From an uncultured Lachnospiraceae bacterium (GTDB taxonomy: Bacteria > Bacillota > Clostridia > Lachnospirales > Lachnospiraceae): a stretch of 64,000 nt of DNA. A program made the position numbers and the translations under genes. The notes below the pieces were generated by a model that made no database searches, was not told the DNA's origin, and worked only from the letters and a program-made list of their open reading frames with translations. Below are positions 1 through 7,038 of this stretch, one piece after another (within the stretch, counting starts at the first letter, position 1; each line of letters opens with the position of its first letter). Location of the stretch: the NCBI GenBank assembly GCA_902778165.1, contig CACYWQ010000006.1, positions 25,800 to 89,799 of the forward strand, given 5' to 3'.

Positions 1-888
1 CTTGGGATCAGACTCGGCTATCATGAGAGTGATAGCTACAAGAGCACCATCACTGATCACCTTATGTCCCTCTCTAAAAAGCGCATTATTCCTGTTTAGA
101 AATTCAAGGAATAAAGAAGCAGCGATTCGTTTGCAGCCGTCTGCAAAAGGATGATCTTTTATCATAAAATACAAAAGATTGGCAGCTTTCTCCTCTAAAG
201 AAGGATAAACTTCACCACCAAATACATCCTGATATACAGCGGCCAGAATACCTTCAATCTTGCCCGGTTCCTTCTCAACTCCGAAGACATCTGATTTGAA
301 GCTGTCCTCCATGCGGTCAACCATTGTGCGGCAGTCAACATAAGTTATCCTGTATATAGGCTGATTTCCTTCAGGCTTCTCCAGTGACTGATGATCATAT
401 TGGTCAAGTAATGTCAGAGCTTGAGTATAAAGGTTTACTGCCTTTAAAACCTCATCAGAGTCACCTTCAATGGCCGTAGCCAGCATCTTGGCCTGAATCT
501 CTACAGTTTTTTGTAAGGCCTCGAGGCGTTTGTCATTAATGGCATAGCCTTTTATGATATAATCCTTCAAAACTTTATTGGCCCAGCGCCTGAACTCAAT
601 ACCCCTCCGAGACTTAACGCGGTAGCCGACGGAAATGATGACGTCGAGGCTATAAAATGCTACCGGTTTATCAGAATTTGCAATATGCAAAAAATGCATA
701 TTGCTTTCTTTATCCACCTCTTCATCAAATGAGTTATTAATATGCCTTGATATTACAGATTGGTCTCTGTCGAAAAGTTCAACCATCTGAGTCTGTGAAA
801 GCCAAACGGTTTCATTTTCAATAGGCACACTCAGTCTTATTTCTTTATCCTCAGTTTCAAATAATACAATTTCATTTTCTTTAGCCAT
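1..888 (-). CDS. RhuM-family protein with C-terminal Fic domain (3' end cut by window)
   Basis: The visible 296 residues start at ATG 888, six bases after an AGGGGG ribosome site; another ATG at 894 is too close to that site. The N-terminal half has the RhuM/KilA-N-like pattern (WLSQTQMVELF, then a run with RDQSVISRH, then FYSLDVIISVGYRV). The C-terminal half holds HPFADGCKR at about residues 246-254, the Fic/Doc active-site loop, with Cys where HPFxxGNxR proteins have Asn. Fic domains transfer AMP or other phosphate-linked groups to proteins; RhuM-Fic proteins are common accessory genes, often near restriction or phage loci. The target is unknown. The gene continues past position 1. Confidence 0.85.
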   Translation of the reverse strand, partial: MAKENEIVLFETEDKEIRLSVPIENETVWLSQTQMVELFDRDQSVISRHINNSFDEEVDKESNMHFLHIANSDKPVAFYSLDVIISVGYRVKSRRGIEFRRWANKVLKDYIIKGYAINDKRLEALQKTVEIQAKMLATAIEGDSDEVLKAVNLYTQALTLLDQYDHQSLEKPEGNQPIYRITYVDCRTMVDRMEDSFKSDVFGVEKEPGKIEGILAAVYQDVFGGEVYPSLEEKAANLLYFMIKDHPFADGCKRIAASLFLEFLNRNNALFREGHKVISDGALVAITLMIAESDPK

Positions 889-931
889 ATCCATCCCCCT
901 TAGGAAGATTATCTTCCGATATAAACGACTA

Positions 932-1924
932 TCACTCATTAAGTGAAGGCAATACTTTTTGCTCAATAAATTCAACTCTGTCAAAGATTCTCGGCTTAAA
1001 TGTACCTGTCATTCCAACCGATACATTTTCCTCTTTGTTTACATAGATAATATTTCCGCTGTCACCAATTGCCGCATATACATCTTTATCATCGTAAGGC
1101 TTATACCATAAGTATCCATAGTTCATGAAGCCAAAGCGCTCACCAAGCTTAATATGCGGTGTCAGCATGTCTTTTATATATTCTTCTGAGATAATTCTTT
1201 TCCCATTATATAGACCACTGCCTAAAACCATCGCCCCTATCACAGCCATGTCTCTTGCCGACATGCATAATCCCCAGCCTGCGGTGACACCGCCCTGTGG
1301 GTCAGCGTACCACTCATATTTTCTGGGTTTCTTATTCATAAAGAAATCAAATTGATCCTCTTTAGAACTGTCTCCGTGAGGTATTCGCTTGGGAAGCTCA
1401 AGTGGTTCAAACAGATTATTGTTAGCAAAATCAATGCATTTTTTACCCGTTACTCTCTCGATAATCCCCGCAAGAATCTGAATGCCAAGTGTTGCGTACC
1501 TGAATTCTCCGGTAATTCCGTTCCGGCCACCAAGATAATCAAGGATTGCAAGCGCAAAGTCCGGGGAAGTACATACCTTCTTCCATGGCTCTGACTTACC
1601 CTTATACGGGGCTGTCATTGTGAGCATATGCCTTATTGTAACTTCATAGATAGTTTTCTCGCCACGTTTTACAGAATAATCAGGAAAAAAATCCATCACC
1701 TTTTGATCCAGGTTTTTGATATATCCCCTGTCCAAAGCAACCCCTGCCAGTAATGCCATAATACCTTTCGTCACGGAATTGACATTCATCGCATCTAGAG
1801 TCTTGAACCCATGCCAACAATCATCAAGTGCCACCTCATTGTCTTTAATGACATAAATCTGACATATATTGCTTTCATTCCCGGTGTTCTCAGAAATGTG
1901 CCTGTGTAGTTGTTCCATATTCAT
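932..1924 (-). CDS. Serine hydrolase, class C beta-lactamase/penicillin-binding-like
   Basis: About 330 residues of the beta-lactamase-related serine hydrolase family. The nucleophile motif SVTK sits near residues 50-53, the second motif appears as YAT near residue 143 (usually YxN), and a GDSG stretch near the C-terminus replaces the KTG/HxG box. ATG 1924 lies nine bases after AGGAGG; the upstream TTG at 1930 is only three bases away and is less likely. No signal peptide or membrane segment is seen, so it should be cytosolic. Such proteins act as esterases, DD-peptidases or amidases; true beta-lactamase activity is not implied. The altered second motif makes the substrate uncertain. Confidence 0.85.
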   Translation of the reverse strand: MNMEQLHRHISENTGNESNICQIYVIKDNEVALDDCWHGFKTLDAMNVNSVTKGIMALLAGVALDRGYIKNLDQKVMDFFPDYSVKRGEKTIYEVTIRHMLTMTAPYKGKSEPWKKVCTSPDFALAILDYLGGRNGITGEFRYATLGIQILAGIIERVTGKKCIDFANNNLFEPLELPKRIPHGDSSKEDQFDFFMNKKPRKYEWYADPQGGVTAGWGLCMSARDMAVIGAMVLGSGLYNGKRIISEEYIKDMLTPHIKLGERFGFMNYGYLWYKPYDDKDVYAAIGDSGNIIYVNKEENVSVGMTGTFKPRIFDRVEFIEQKVLPSLNE

Positions 1925-2052
1925 AGCCAAAAGCCTCCTCTTAGGAAAGATTCGGACGTCCTAAGAAAAGGCTAATCGAATTAAAAATCTTTTTCAAGAA
2001 TAATCTTAAAAAAATGTAGTCAAAGATATTGCACCCTTTTTTCAACACATTA

Positions 2053-2547
2053 TTATCTCTTGACGGCAAAATTCATAATCCCGTTGATGGTATGAATCAC
2101 AAAAAATGGAACCGCCGTTCCTGCCAACAGGTAATTTCTCTGCCAAAGTCCTAAAAACAAATAGTACAACGGAACAACGGCAAACTGAGTGATTATGATC
2201 AGCCATCCATACTGGTAACCCATATAGTACAGTATCCATCCAATAAAGTTGATCAGGATCATCAGAATCATAAGAAAAAGGAATATCTTTTCTTTTGTTG
2301 TTTCTTTCGGAATAAGTTTAACATCATCCCTTACAATCAACATCAGCAGAATCATAGACAAAATACCAAATATTCCCTGTACTGTCCCAATCCATTTGAT
2401 CTCATTCGACATATTCATGATTGGATTTGATGCAGGTTTTATCAATGGCATAACGATATATGGAATCTCTTGTATCACAAATGCTGCTATACCTATAAAC
2501 GATATTCCCAAGTAATAGTTCTTGAACAAATGTAAAAACTTTATCAT
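2053..2547 (-). CDS. Polytopic membrane protein of unknown function
   Basis: 164 residues with about five hydrophobic segments (roughly residues 12-33, 48-67, 77-104, 110-132 and 138-158) and a short cytosolic loop with DDVKLIPKETTKEK. I do not recognise a family. It starts at ATG 2547 with only a weak GAGG upstream. It lies between the serine hydrolase and the ABM gene, all on the minus strand, but gaps of more than 100 bases argue against tight coupling. A small integral membrane or transport accessory protein is all that can be inferred. Confidence 0.6.
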   Translation of the reverse strand: MIKFLHLFKNYYLGISFIGIAAFVIQEIPYIVMPLIKPASNPIMNMSNEIKWIGTVQGIFGILSMILLMLIVRDDVKLIPKETTKEKIFLFLMILMILINFIGWILYYMGYQYGWLIIITQFAVVPLYYLFLGLWQRNYLLAGTAVPFFVIHTINGIMNFAVKR

Positions 2548-2660
2548 ATTACCCGTCCTCGTTAAAACTGAAATTTATCCGCAATATGCCACTCCATCTA
2601 CCTGGAACAAGAGTCCGTCAGGTCCACCGACATGGGCAAATTCTGTCTGTATAGACTTAA

Positions 2661-2981
2661 TTATTTCCTTAAGTACTTATCATCCGATTCATATTCTTCG
2701 CTAACAAATCGTTCCACTGTCATGTGAAGATCATACTTATCGCGAAGCTTGGCAAGTTGCTTCATCATCGGTGATGCATGATGTACATCTATAGCCTCCT
2801 GATCTGACCACGAATCAATGAGCAATACAGTCTCGGGGTCATTGAGAGGTTGAAAGTATTCATACCGCAGATTTCCTTCTTCTGCTCGAATAGCATCAGC
2901 GATACCTGATGATTCCATTTCATCAGCAAACGCACGTGCATTTCCATTAATTCCCTTATAGTACAGATTTACTGTTATCAT
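2661..2981 (-). CDS. Antibiotic biosynthesis monooxygenase (ABM/YgiN-like) protein
   Basis: 106 residues with the dimeric alpha-beta barrel pattern of ABM proteins: an initial strand MITVNLYY, a central block with EEGNLRYEYFQPLNDP, then VLLIDSWSDQEAIDVHHASPM, in which the H-H/W pattern and the helix after it are typical. Family members oxidise quinols or small aromatics without cofactor, or serve as stress proteins. Start ATG 2981 follows AAGGAG by seven bases. No partner gene identifies the substrate. Confidence 0.8.
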   Translation of the reverse strand: MITVNLYYKGINGNARAFADEMESSGIADAIRAEEGNLRYEYFQPLNDPETVLLIDSWSDQEAIDVHHASPMMKQLAKLRDKYDLHMTVERFVSEEYESDDKYLRK

Positions 2982-2991
2982 AAAAATCTCC

Positions 2992-3060
2992 TTATATCCG
3001 TTTTAATCTACCGAGTATCTCGGCCGCCTGTTGCTGGGTCAGTTTTTTTCTGTTCTCAAT
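2992..3060 (-). pseudogene. Fragment of a helix-turn-helix protein
   Basis: On the minus strand an open stretch reads IENRKKLTQQQAAEILG and then LKRI before a stop. The KLTQQQAAEILG part matches the first half of XRE-type regulators or of the N-terminal HTH of some transposases. A TAA lies just upstream in frame and no start codon is present, so this is a remnant, not a gene. It sits directly upstream of the ABM gene and at the edge of the scarred tRNA region. Confidence 0.4.
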
Positions 3061-3102
3061 TCTTTAATCGTGCTCGCATTGCGCCTCAGATATAACTATG
3101 AT

Positions 3103-3158
3103 GCAATATTTGCACTTAATTATCAATAGGAAGTGCAAATATTGCACTTCCTATTGAT
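3103..3158. repeat. Two overlapping, mutually exclusive palindromes
   Basis: Bases 3103-3117 pair perfectly (15 bp) with 3131-3145, and bases 3122-3138 pair perfectly (17 bp) with 3142-3158 around a 3-base loop. The shared segment 3131-3138 can be in only one of the two hairpins at a time. No T-run follows. The region from 3067 to 3331 holds no gene; it also has inverted copies of CTCCGTGTCA (3264-3273 and 3333-3342) and two similar ATAAGCC...GGGTGAA blocks (from 3284 and from 3308). Confidence 0.7.
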
Positions 3159-3331
3159 CTTTCGTGAATCGTAGTTTTTGGGTAGTAAGAAAATGTTTAT
3201 CGGGCAAGATATGCCGCACTATGCAGCGGTTCTGCGCTTATATGCAAGACCCTCACTGCGTGACTCCGTGTCATGGAATCTGTGATAAGCCTGTAGGGGT
3301 GAATGCAATAAGCCCTTACGGGTGAAATCAA

Positions 3332-3360
3332 TTGACACGGAGAGTATCAATATATATAAT
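3332..3360 (+). promoter_or_regulatory. Consensus promoter for tRNA-Leu
   Basis: TTGACA at 3332-3337 and TATAAT at 3355-3360 are separated by exactly 17 bases, a perfect housekeeping promoter. The tRNA begins 26 bases downstream. The -35 box lies within the right arm of the CTCCGTGTCA/TGACACGGAG inverted repeat. Confidence 0.9.
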
Positions 3361-3385
3361 ACAACTTGCGCGATAAGCGCAATGA

Positions 3386-3465
3386 GCGGATATGGCGGAA
3401 TTGGCAGACGCGCCAGATTTAGGTTCTGGTGGGAGACCGTGCAGGTTCAAGTCCTGTTATCCGCA
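3386..3465 (+). tRNA. tRNA-Leu (anticodon UAG)
   Basis: An 80-base cloverleaf: acceptor GCGGATA (3386-3392) pairs with TATCCGC (3458-3464), discriminator A at 3465. The anticodon stem CCAGA/TCTGG encloses the loop TTTAGGT, anticodon TAG. The long variable arm GTGGGAGACCGTGC is typical of class II tRNA-Leu, and the T arm carries GGTTCAAGTCC. CCA is not encoded. Confidence 0.95.
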
Positions 3466-3472
3466 TAGCAAG

Positions 3473-3497
3473 AAGGCAGCCAACCGGCTGCCTTTTT
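3473..3497 (+). terminator. Terminator of tRNA-Leu
   Basis: AAGGCAGCC pairs with GGCTGCCTT across an AACC loop and is followed by TTT. The stem can be extended outward to 27 bp (3455-3481 with 3486-3512), which takes in the last bases of the tRNA itself because the downstream arm repeats the tRNA end in inverted orientation. Confidence 0.8.
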
Positions 3498-3515
3498 GCT
3501 ATGCGGATAACAAAG

Positions 3516-3661
3516 TGACTTGGAGCTGATTGACAAAGGCGACGAAGGAGCCTTTGTAGGGTTGGCGCCTACGCCAACCTGGTTCAAGTCCTGTAATCCT
3601 GACTTAAACCTGATGACAAAGGCACCGCAGGAGCCTTTGTAGGGTTGGCGTAAACGCCAAC
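3516..3661 (+). repeat. Two tandem double-hairpin units with a tRNA-tail-like spacer
   Basis: Unit 1 (3516-3578) and unit 2 (3600-3661) both begin TGACTT, then have CTGAT, then a 47-base block (3532-3578 and 3615-3661) that is 41/47 identical. Each block forms two hairpins: ACAAAGGC/GCCTTTGT and GTTGGCG/CGCCAAC. All six differences lie in the loops. Between the units, 3581-3602 resembles the 3' part of the upstream tRNA (GGTTCAAGTCCTGT then ATCC). No coding potential is convincing here. Confidence 0.75.
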
Positions 3662-3670
3662 ACATATGTA

Positions 3671-3766
3671 TATGACGGTTCACTTGTTATGGGTAACCTC
3701 ATGAATGCTGCAGAGAGCTTGGGTGTAGGAAGCATATGGATTCACAGAGCCAAGGAAGATTACCGG
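3671..3766 (+). pseudogene. Nitroreductase fragment
   Basis: Read from 3674, the codons give DGSLVMGNLMNAAESLGVGS and then IWIHRAKEDY, an unmistakable piece of the FMN-dependent nitroreductase family near the C-terminus. There is no upstream part, and after about residue 30 the similarity ends, so it is a decayed remnant truncated on both sides. It supports past insertion or deletion at the tRNA-Leu locus. Confidence 0.7.
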
Positions 3767-3882
3767 ATGCTAAACTTAGTGTTTCGCAAATACTGTATTT
3801 CTAGTAGAATGATTATGTTGTGGCAACAGCGGATCTAAGAAGATCGCTGGGCATAAGGCATATGGTAGCGGAGGGGAAGAAG

Positions 3883-4563
3883 ATGGCATCATGGATGGTG
3901 CATTTAAGAATAGCGGAGAAGCTGCTGGATCAAATCCAGGGGCTTGATAAGACGGCTTTTGTCATGGGCAATATCGCGCCCGACAGTGGAGTTCCGAATG
4001 AGGACTGGTCTGCATTTTATCCGCCCAAGGCGATCTCGCACTTTAAGACAAAGCCTGAGGATGAGACATATTTTGATATAGAGAAGTTCTGCGCGCAGTA
4101 TTTCAGTGAGGAGAAGATTAAGACATATTCGACTAAGGAATATTCATTCTTCTTGGGCTACTATGTGCATCTTCTTTCGGATGTGGAATGGACGAACAAT
4201 ATATATAAGGCGCTTTTGGCAACGTATCCCGATGAAGCTGTGAAGGATAAATATAAGCTTGTGTGGGATGCCAAAGGTGACTGGTATGATCTGGATTTCC
4301 TGTATCTGGCGGAACATCCGGATTTCAGAGCCTTTAATATATATGAGAATGCTGTCGGATACGACAATGAATTCATGGATATGTTTGCCAAAGATGCATT
4401 CGAGAATCGCAGGCAGTATATATGCGGATTCTACAGGAGCGATAATCACGGGGATCTTCACAGAGAATATACTTACTTAACACCCGGACAGGCAGAGCAG
4501 TTTGTTGACGAAACGGTTGATAAGATAATGGAGAAACTTGCCGGAAATAAGGAAGAACAGTGA
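3883..4563 (+). CDS. Zinc-dependent phospholipase C-like protein
   Basis: 226 residues from ATG 3883, just after a GGAGGGG site; a longer frame from GTG 3820 has no such site. The sequence begins MASWMVHLRIAEKL and carries GNIAPDSG, ISHFK, LGYYVHLLSDVEW and a late DNHGDLHRE, matching the Zn_dep_PLPC family, where Trp, His and Asp residues bind three zinc ions. No signal peptide is seen, so a cytosolic hydrolase of unknown substrate is more likely than a secreted toxin. The next two genes follow closely and probably share its transcript. Confidence 0.7.
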   Translation: MASWMVHLRIAEKLLDQIQGLDKTAFVMGNIAPDSGVPNEDWSAFYPPKAISHFKTKPEDETYFDIEKFCAQYFSEEKIKTYSTKEYSFFLGYYVHLLSDVEWTNNIYKALLATYPDEAVKDKYKLVWDAKGDWYDLDFLYLAEHPDFRAFNIYENAVGYDNEFMDMFAKDAFENRRQYICGFYRSDNHGDLHREYTYLTPGQAEQFVDETVDKIMEKLAGNKEEQ

Positions 4564-4612
4564 TGTCCGGATGGTTCGTGATATAATGGGCGAAACGGAG
4601 GTAAAGGGTAGA

Positions 4613-5209
4613 ATGATAACAAGAGCAGATGCGTGGGCATTGTTGAAGAAATATAATAAGGATCCTTTTCATTTACAGCATGCAATCACTGTGGAAGCTG
4701 TTATGAAGTGGTATGCGAAGGAGCTGGGGTATGCCGATGATCAGGAGCACTGGGGCATTGTCGGATTACTTCATGATATTGATTTTGAACTGTATCCGGA
4801 TGAGCATTGTCTGAAGGCGCCGGAATTGCTTAAGGATGGCGGAGTTGAGGATGACATTATCCATTCTGTTTGTTCGCATGGATATGGAATTACGGTGCCC
4901 TGTGGCGCGACCATAGATGTTGAGCCTGTGCATGAGATGGAGAAGGTGCTGTTTGCAGCAGATGAACTGACAGGCCTTATATGGGCGGCTGCGCTTATGC
5001 GTCCTTCAAAGAGCACTAAGGATATGGAACTTAAATCTCTGAAGAAAAAATACAAGAGCAAGGGTTTTGCTGCAGGATGCTCAAGAGAGGTGATAGAGCG
5101 CGGTGCGGATCAGCTTGGTTGGGAGTTGGATAAATTATTAGAGATGACTCTTAAGGCCATGGCAGATTGCGAAGATGAGATCGAAGCATTGAAGGCAGCA
5201 GAGATATAG
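4613..5209 (+). CDS. HD-domain phosphohydrolase-like protein
   Basis: 198 residues starting at ATG 4613 after GGAGG; longer frames would overlap the previous gene. HLQHAITVEAVMKWYA supplies the first metal-binding His, and VGLLHDIDFE the paired His-Asp. A later H (SVCSHGYG) and D (FAADELTG) complete the metal site. HD proteins of this uncharacterised group are expected to cleave phosphoester bonds of nucleotides or signalling molecules. The gene ends 10 bases before the rhodanese-TtcA gene, so the two are probably co-transcribed. Confidence 0.8.
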   Translation: MITRADAWALLKKYNKDPFHLQHAITVEAVMKWYAKELGYADDQEHWGIVGLLHDIDFELYPDEHCLKAPELLKDGGVEDDIIHSVCSHGYGITVPCGATIDVEPVHEMEKVLFAADELTGLIWAAALMRPSKSTKDMELKSLKKKYKSKGFAAGCSREVIERGADQLGWELDKLLEMTLKAMADCEDEIEALKAAEI

Positions 5210-5219
5210 GAAGCAATTG

Positions 5220-6362
5220 ATGAAAGAGATAACATATGATGAGTTGCGTTCGCTCCCTGAGGGTTCGTATGTGCTCATAGATATAAGAGATGAGGGACTG
5301 ACTTCTTACGGAATGATTCCGGGAGCGGTCAATATCTATATAGATGAGCTTGAAGGCAACGAGAAGTTGGCCGGGATAGCAGAAGATAAGAAGCTTGTCT
5401 TCTACTGTGAGATAGGACGCAGATCGCGAGAGATCGATGATACTGTCCCTTGCCTTGAGGGAAGAGACTGCTACAGTCTGGCTGAAGGATATGTCGGTTA
5501 TGTGCGAGCCGGCATGAACAGTAACAGCGACAGGGAAGAGAAGCAGAAGAAGGCGGAAGAGAGCATACAGAAGAAATTCCATAAGCAGCTTTTCTCACCT
5601 TTTGCCAAGGCATGTAAGACATACAGACTTATTGAAGAAGGGGATCATATCGCCGTGTGCATATCAGGCGGCAAGGATTCCATGCTGATGGCGAAGCTGT
5701 TCCAGGAGATCAAAAGACACAGACAGGTTGATTTTGACCTGACTTTTCTTGTGATGGATCCGGGATACAATAAAGCTAATCGCGAACTTATTGAGAGCAA
5801 TGCTAAAGCGCTCGGGATACCGATCACGATATTTGAGAGTACGATATTCGATACCGTCGATACAGTAGATAAGAATCCGTGTTATCTGTGTGCGAGAATG
5901 AGACGCGGATATCTGTACAGCAGGGCGAAGGAACTGGGATGTAACAAGATTGCGCTCGGACATCATTATGACGACGTGATAGAGACGATCCTTATGGGAA
6001 TGTTACACGGTGCTCAGATACAGACCATGATGCCTAAGCTTCACAGCACCAACTTCGAAGGGATGGAACTTATAAGACCCTTGTATCTTGTACGGGAAGC
6101 CGATATATGTGCATGGCGTGATTATAACGATCTGCATTTCCTTCAGTGCGCATGTCACTTCACGGACACATGTACCACATGTCATGAAGACGGAACTACA
6201 TCGTCAAAGCGCTTAGAGACCAAGAAACTGATAGCGGAACTTAAGAAGACCAACCCTTATATCGAGTCGAATATATTCAGAAGTGTTGAGAATGTTAATG
6301 TTGACACGGTTATAGAGTATAAGAAGGACGGGGTTCGACATAATTTTATGGATGAGTATTGA
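5220..6362 (+). CDS. Rhodanese domain fused to TtcA-like PP-loop tRNA thiolase
   Basis: 380 residues from ATG 5220, with AGGAAG seven bases upstream. Residues 1-100 form a rhodanese-like domain with candidate active Cys63 in FYCEIGRRS. The rest is an adenylating N-type ATPase: PP-loop SGGKDS at 149-154, CYLC at 221-224, and a late cluster C310, C312, C318, C321. TtcA-type enzymes adenylate and thiolate tRNA using an iron-sulfur cluster held by cysteines; a rhodanese domain could supply the sulfur. The fusion suggests one protein combining sulfur delivery and tRNA 2-thiolation, though the exact tRNA position is inferred. Confidence 0.85.
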   Translation: MKEITYDELRSLPEGSYVLIDIRDEGLTSYGMIPGAVNIYIDELEGNEKLAGIAEDKKLVFYCEIGRRSREIDDTVPCLEGRDCYSLAEGYVGYVRAGMNSNSDREEKQKKAEESIQKKFHKQLFSPFAKACKTYRLIEEGDHIAVCISGGKDSMLMAKLFQEIKRHRQVDFDLTFLVMDPGYNKANRELIESNAKALGIPITIFESTIFDTVDTVDKNPCYLCARMRRGYLYSRAKELGCNKIALGHHYDDVIETILMGMLHGAQIQTMMPKLHSTNFEGMELIRPLYLVREADICAWRDYNDLHFLQCACHFTDTCTTCHEDGTTSSKRLETKKLIAELKKTNPYIESNIFRSVENVNVDTVIEYKKDGVRHNFMDEY

Positions 6363-6435
6363 TGACGCGGCGGAGAGGCTAGTTAGCCAAGGAAGTCTGT
6401 CGCCAGGTGCGGTTGATCGCGCGCTGTGGCGCGGT

Positions 6436-6522
6436 GGATAGGCCGGATAGGTCGGATAGGCCGGAGAGGCCGGATAGGCCGGATAGACCGAATAGACCGG
6501 ATGGGTCGGATAGGTCGGATGG
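6436..6522. repeat. 9-bp tandem repeat, about 9.7 copies
   Basis: Nine full units and one partial of GGATAGGYC run without interruption from 6436 to 6522. Variants are GGAGAGGCC, GGATAGACC, GAATAGACC and GGATGGGTC. Because the period is a multiple of three, the minus strand reads as a repetitive RPI peptide without stops, but no ribosome site or start supports a gene. It lies 73 bases after the TtcA-like gene. Confidence 0.9.
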
Positions 6523-6523
6523 A

Positions 6524-6740
6524 GTTATGTAAACTCAAATAAGTGATAGAATCTGAGAGGATTACGGAAGTAAATGCGATTTTGAACATTACTTCCGTAA
6601 TTTTTTTTGTGAATTAGGCGATGAGAATCCGATAAAGACACGCAATGCGACATTAAGTCAGGCAGAAAGGTTGACATAACAGAAAATGCGCTTCAAATTT
6701 ACGGAAGTAATCGAGAAAAATGAGAATAGTTCCGTAAATT
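6524..6740. repeat. Dispersed palindromic intergenic element, copy 1
   Basis: The 217-base element opens with GTTATGTAAAC (6524), contains hairpin A (TTACGGAAGTAA 6562-6573 with its complement 6589-6600 followed by eight T), then an internal GTTGACATAAC (6670-6680) that is a near-inverted copy of the opening, then hairpin B (AATTTACGGAA 6696 with TTCCGTAAATT 6730-6740). The same order of blocks recurs at 18127-18342. Hairpin A with its T-run would also terminate transcripts leaving the TtcA-like gene. Confidence 0.85.
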
Positions 6741-6756
6741 GAGCGATCAAGCCTAC

Positions 6757-6860
6757 AGACAGGTGCTGAAAAGCAGGGGAGAAAGAAATAACAGGAGTGG
6801 AAGGTAGTAGACAGGCGCTGAAAAGCAGGGGGAAAGGAATAACAGGAGTGGAAGGCAGGA
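6757..6860. repeat. 52-bp tandem duplication
   Basis: Two direct copies, starting at 6757 and 6809, share AGACAGG, GCTGAAAAGCAGGGG and AATAACAGGAGTGGAAGG with a few differences. The rest of the gap, 6861-7038, contains only a promoter candidate: TATAAT at 7000-7005 with no good -35 box, 34 bases before the lipoprotein start. Confidence 0.85.
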
Positions 6861-7038
6861 AAAAGGCCGATGAGGATAATCAAGTCGGATTGCCAAGGTG
6901 GATGGACACAAGATGAGCATGTGATGATCATGACGAAAGAAACGTCCCTGTGTCATGCTCATATCCTGGACTAATAATGCCTGAAGAGTCATAATATAGT
7001 ATAATGAGAATACTTATTTGGATTAGGGGAGATAGATT

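Noticed and set aside
3531-3661. CRISPR array
   Set aside because: Only two units, each an internal double hairpin with one tRNA-like spacer; no further repeats and no cas genes.
3447-3683. Minus-strand 78-residue frame over the tRNA and hairpin units
   Set aside because: It crosses a tRNA gene and structured repeats.
6383-6589. Minus-strand frame encoding repeated Arg-Pro-Ile
   Set aside because: It is a by-product of the 9-bp tandem repeat; there is no ribosome site or conserved start.
6653-6992. Minus-strand frames over the 52-bp duplication
   Set aside because: They repeat only because the DNA does; composition is not protein-like.
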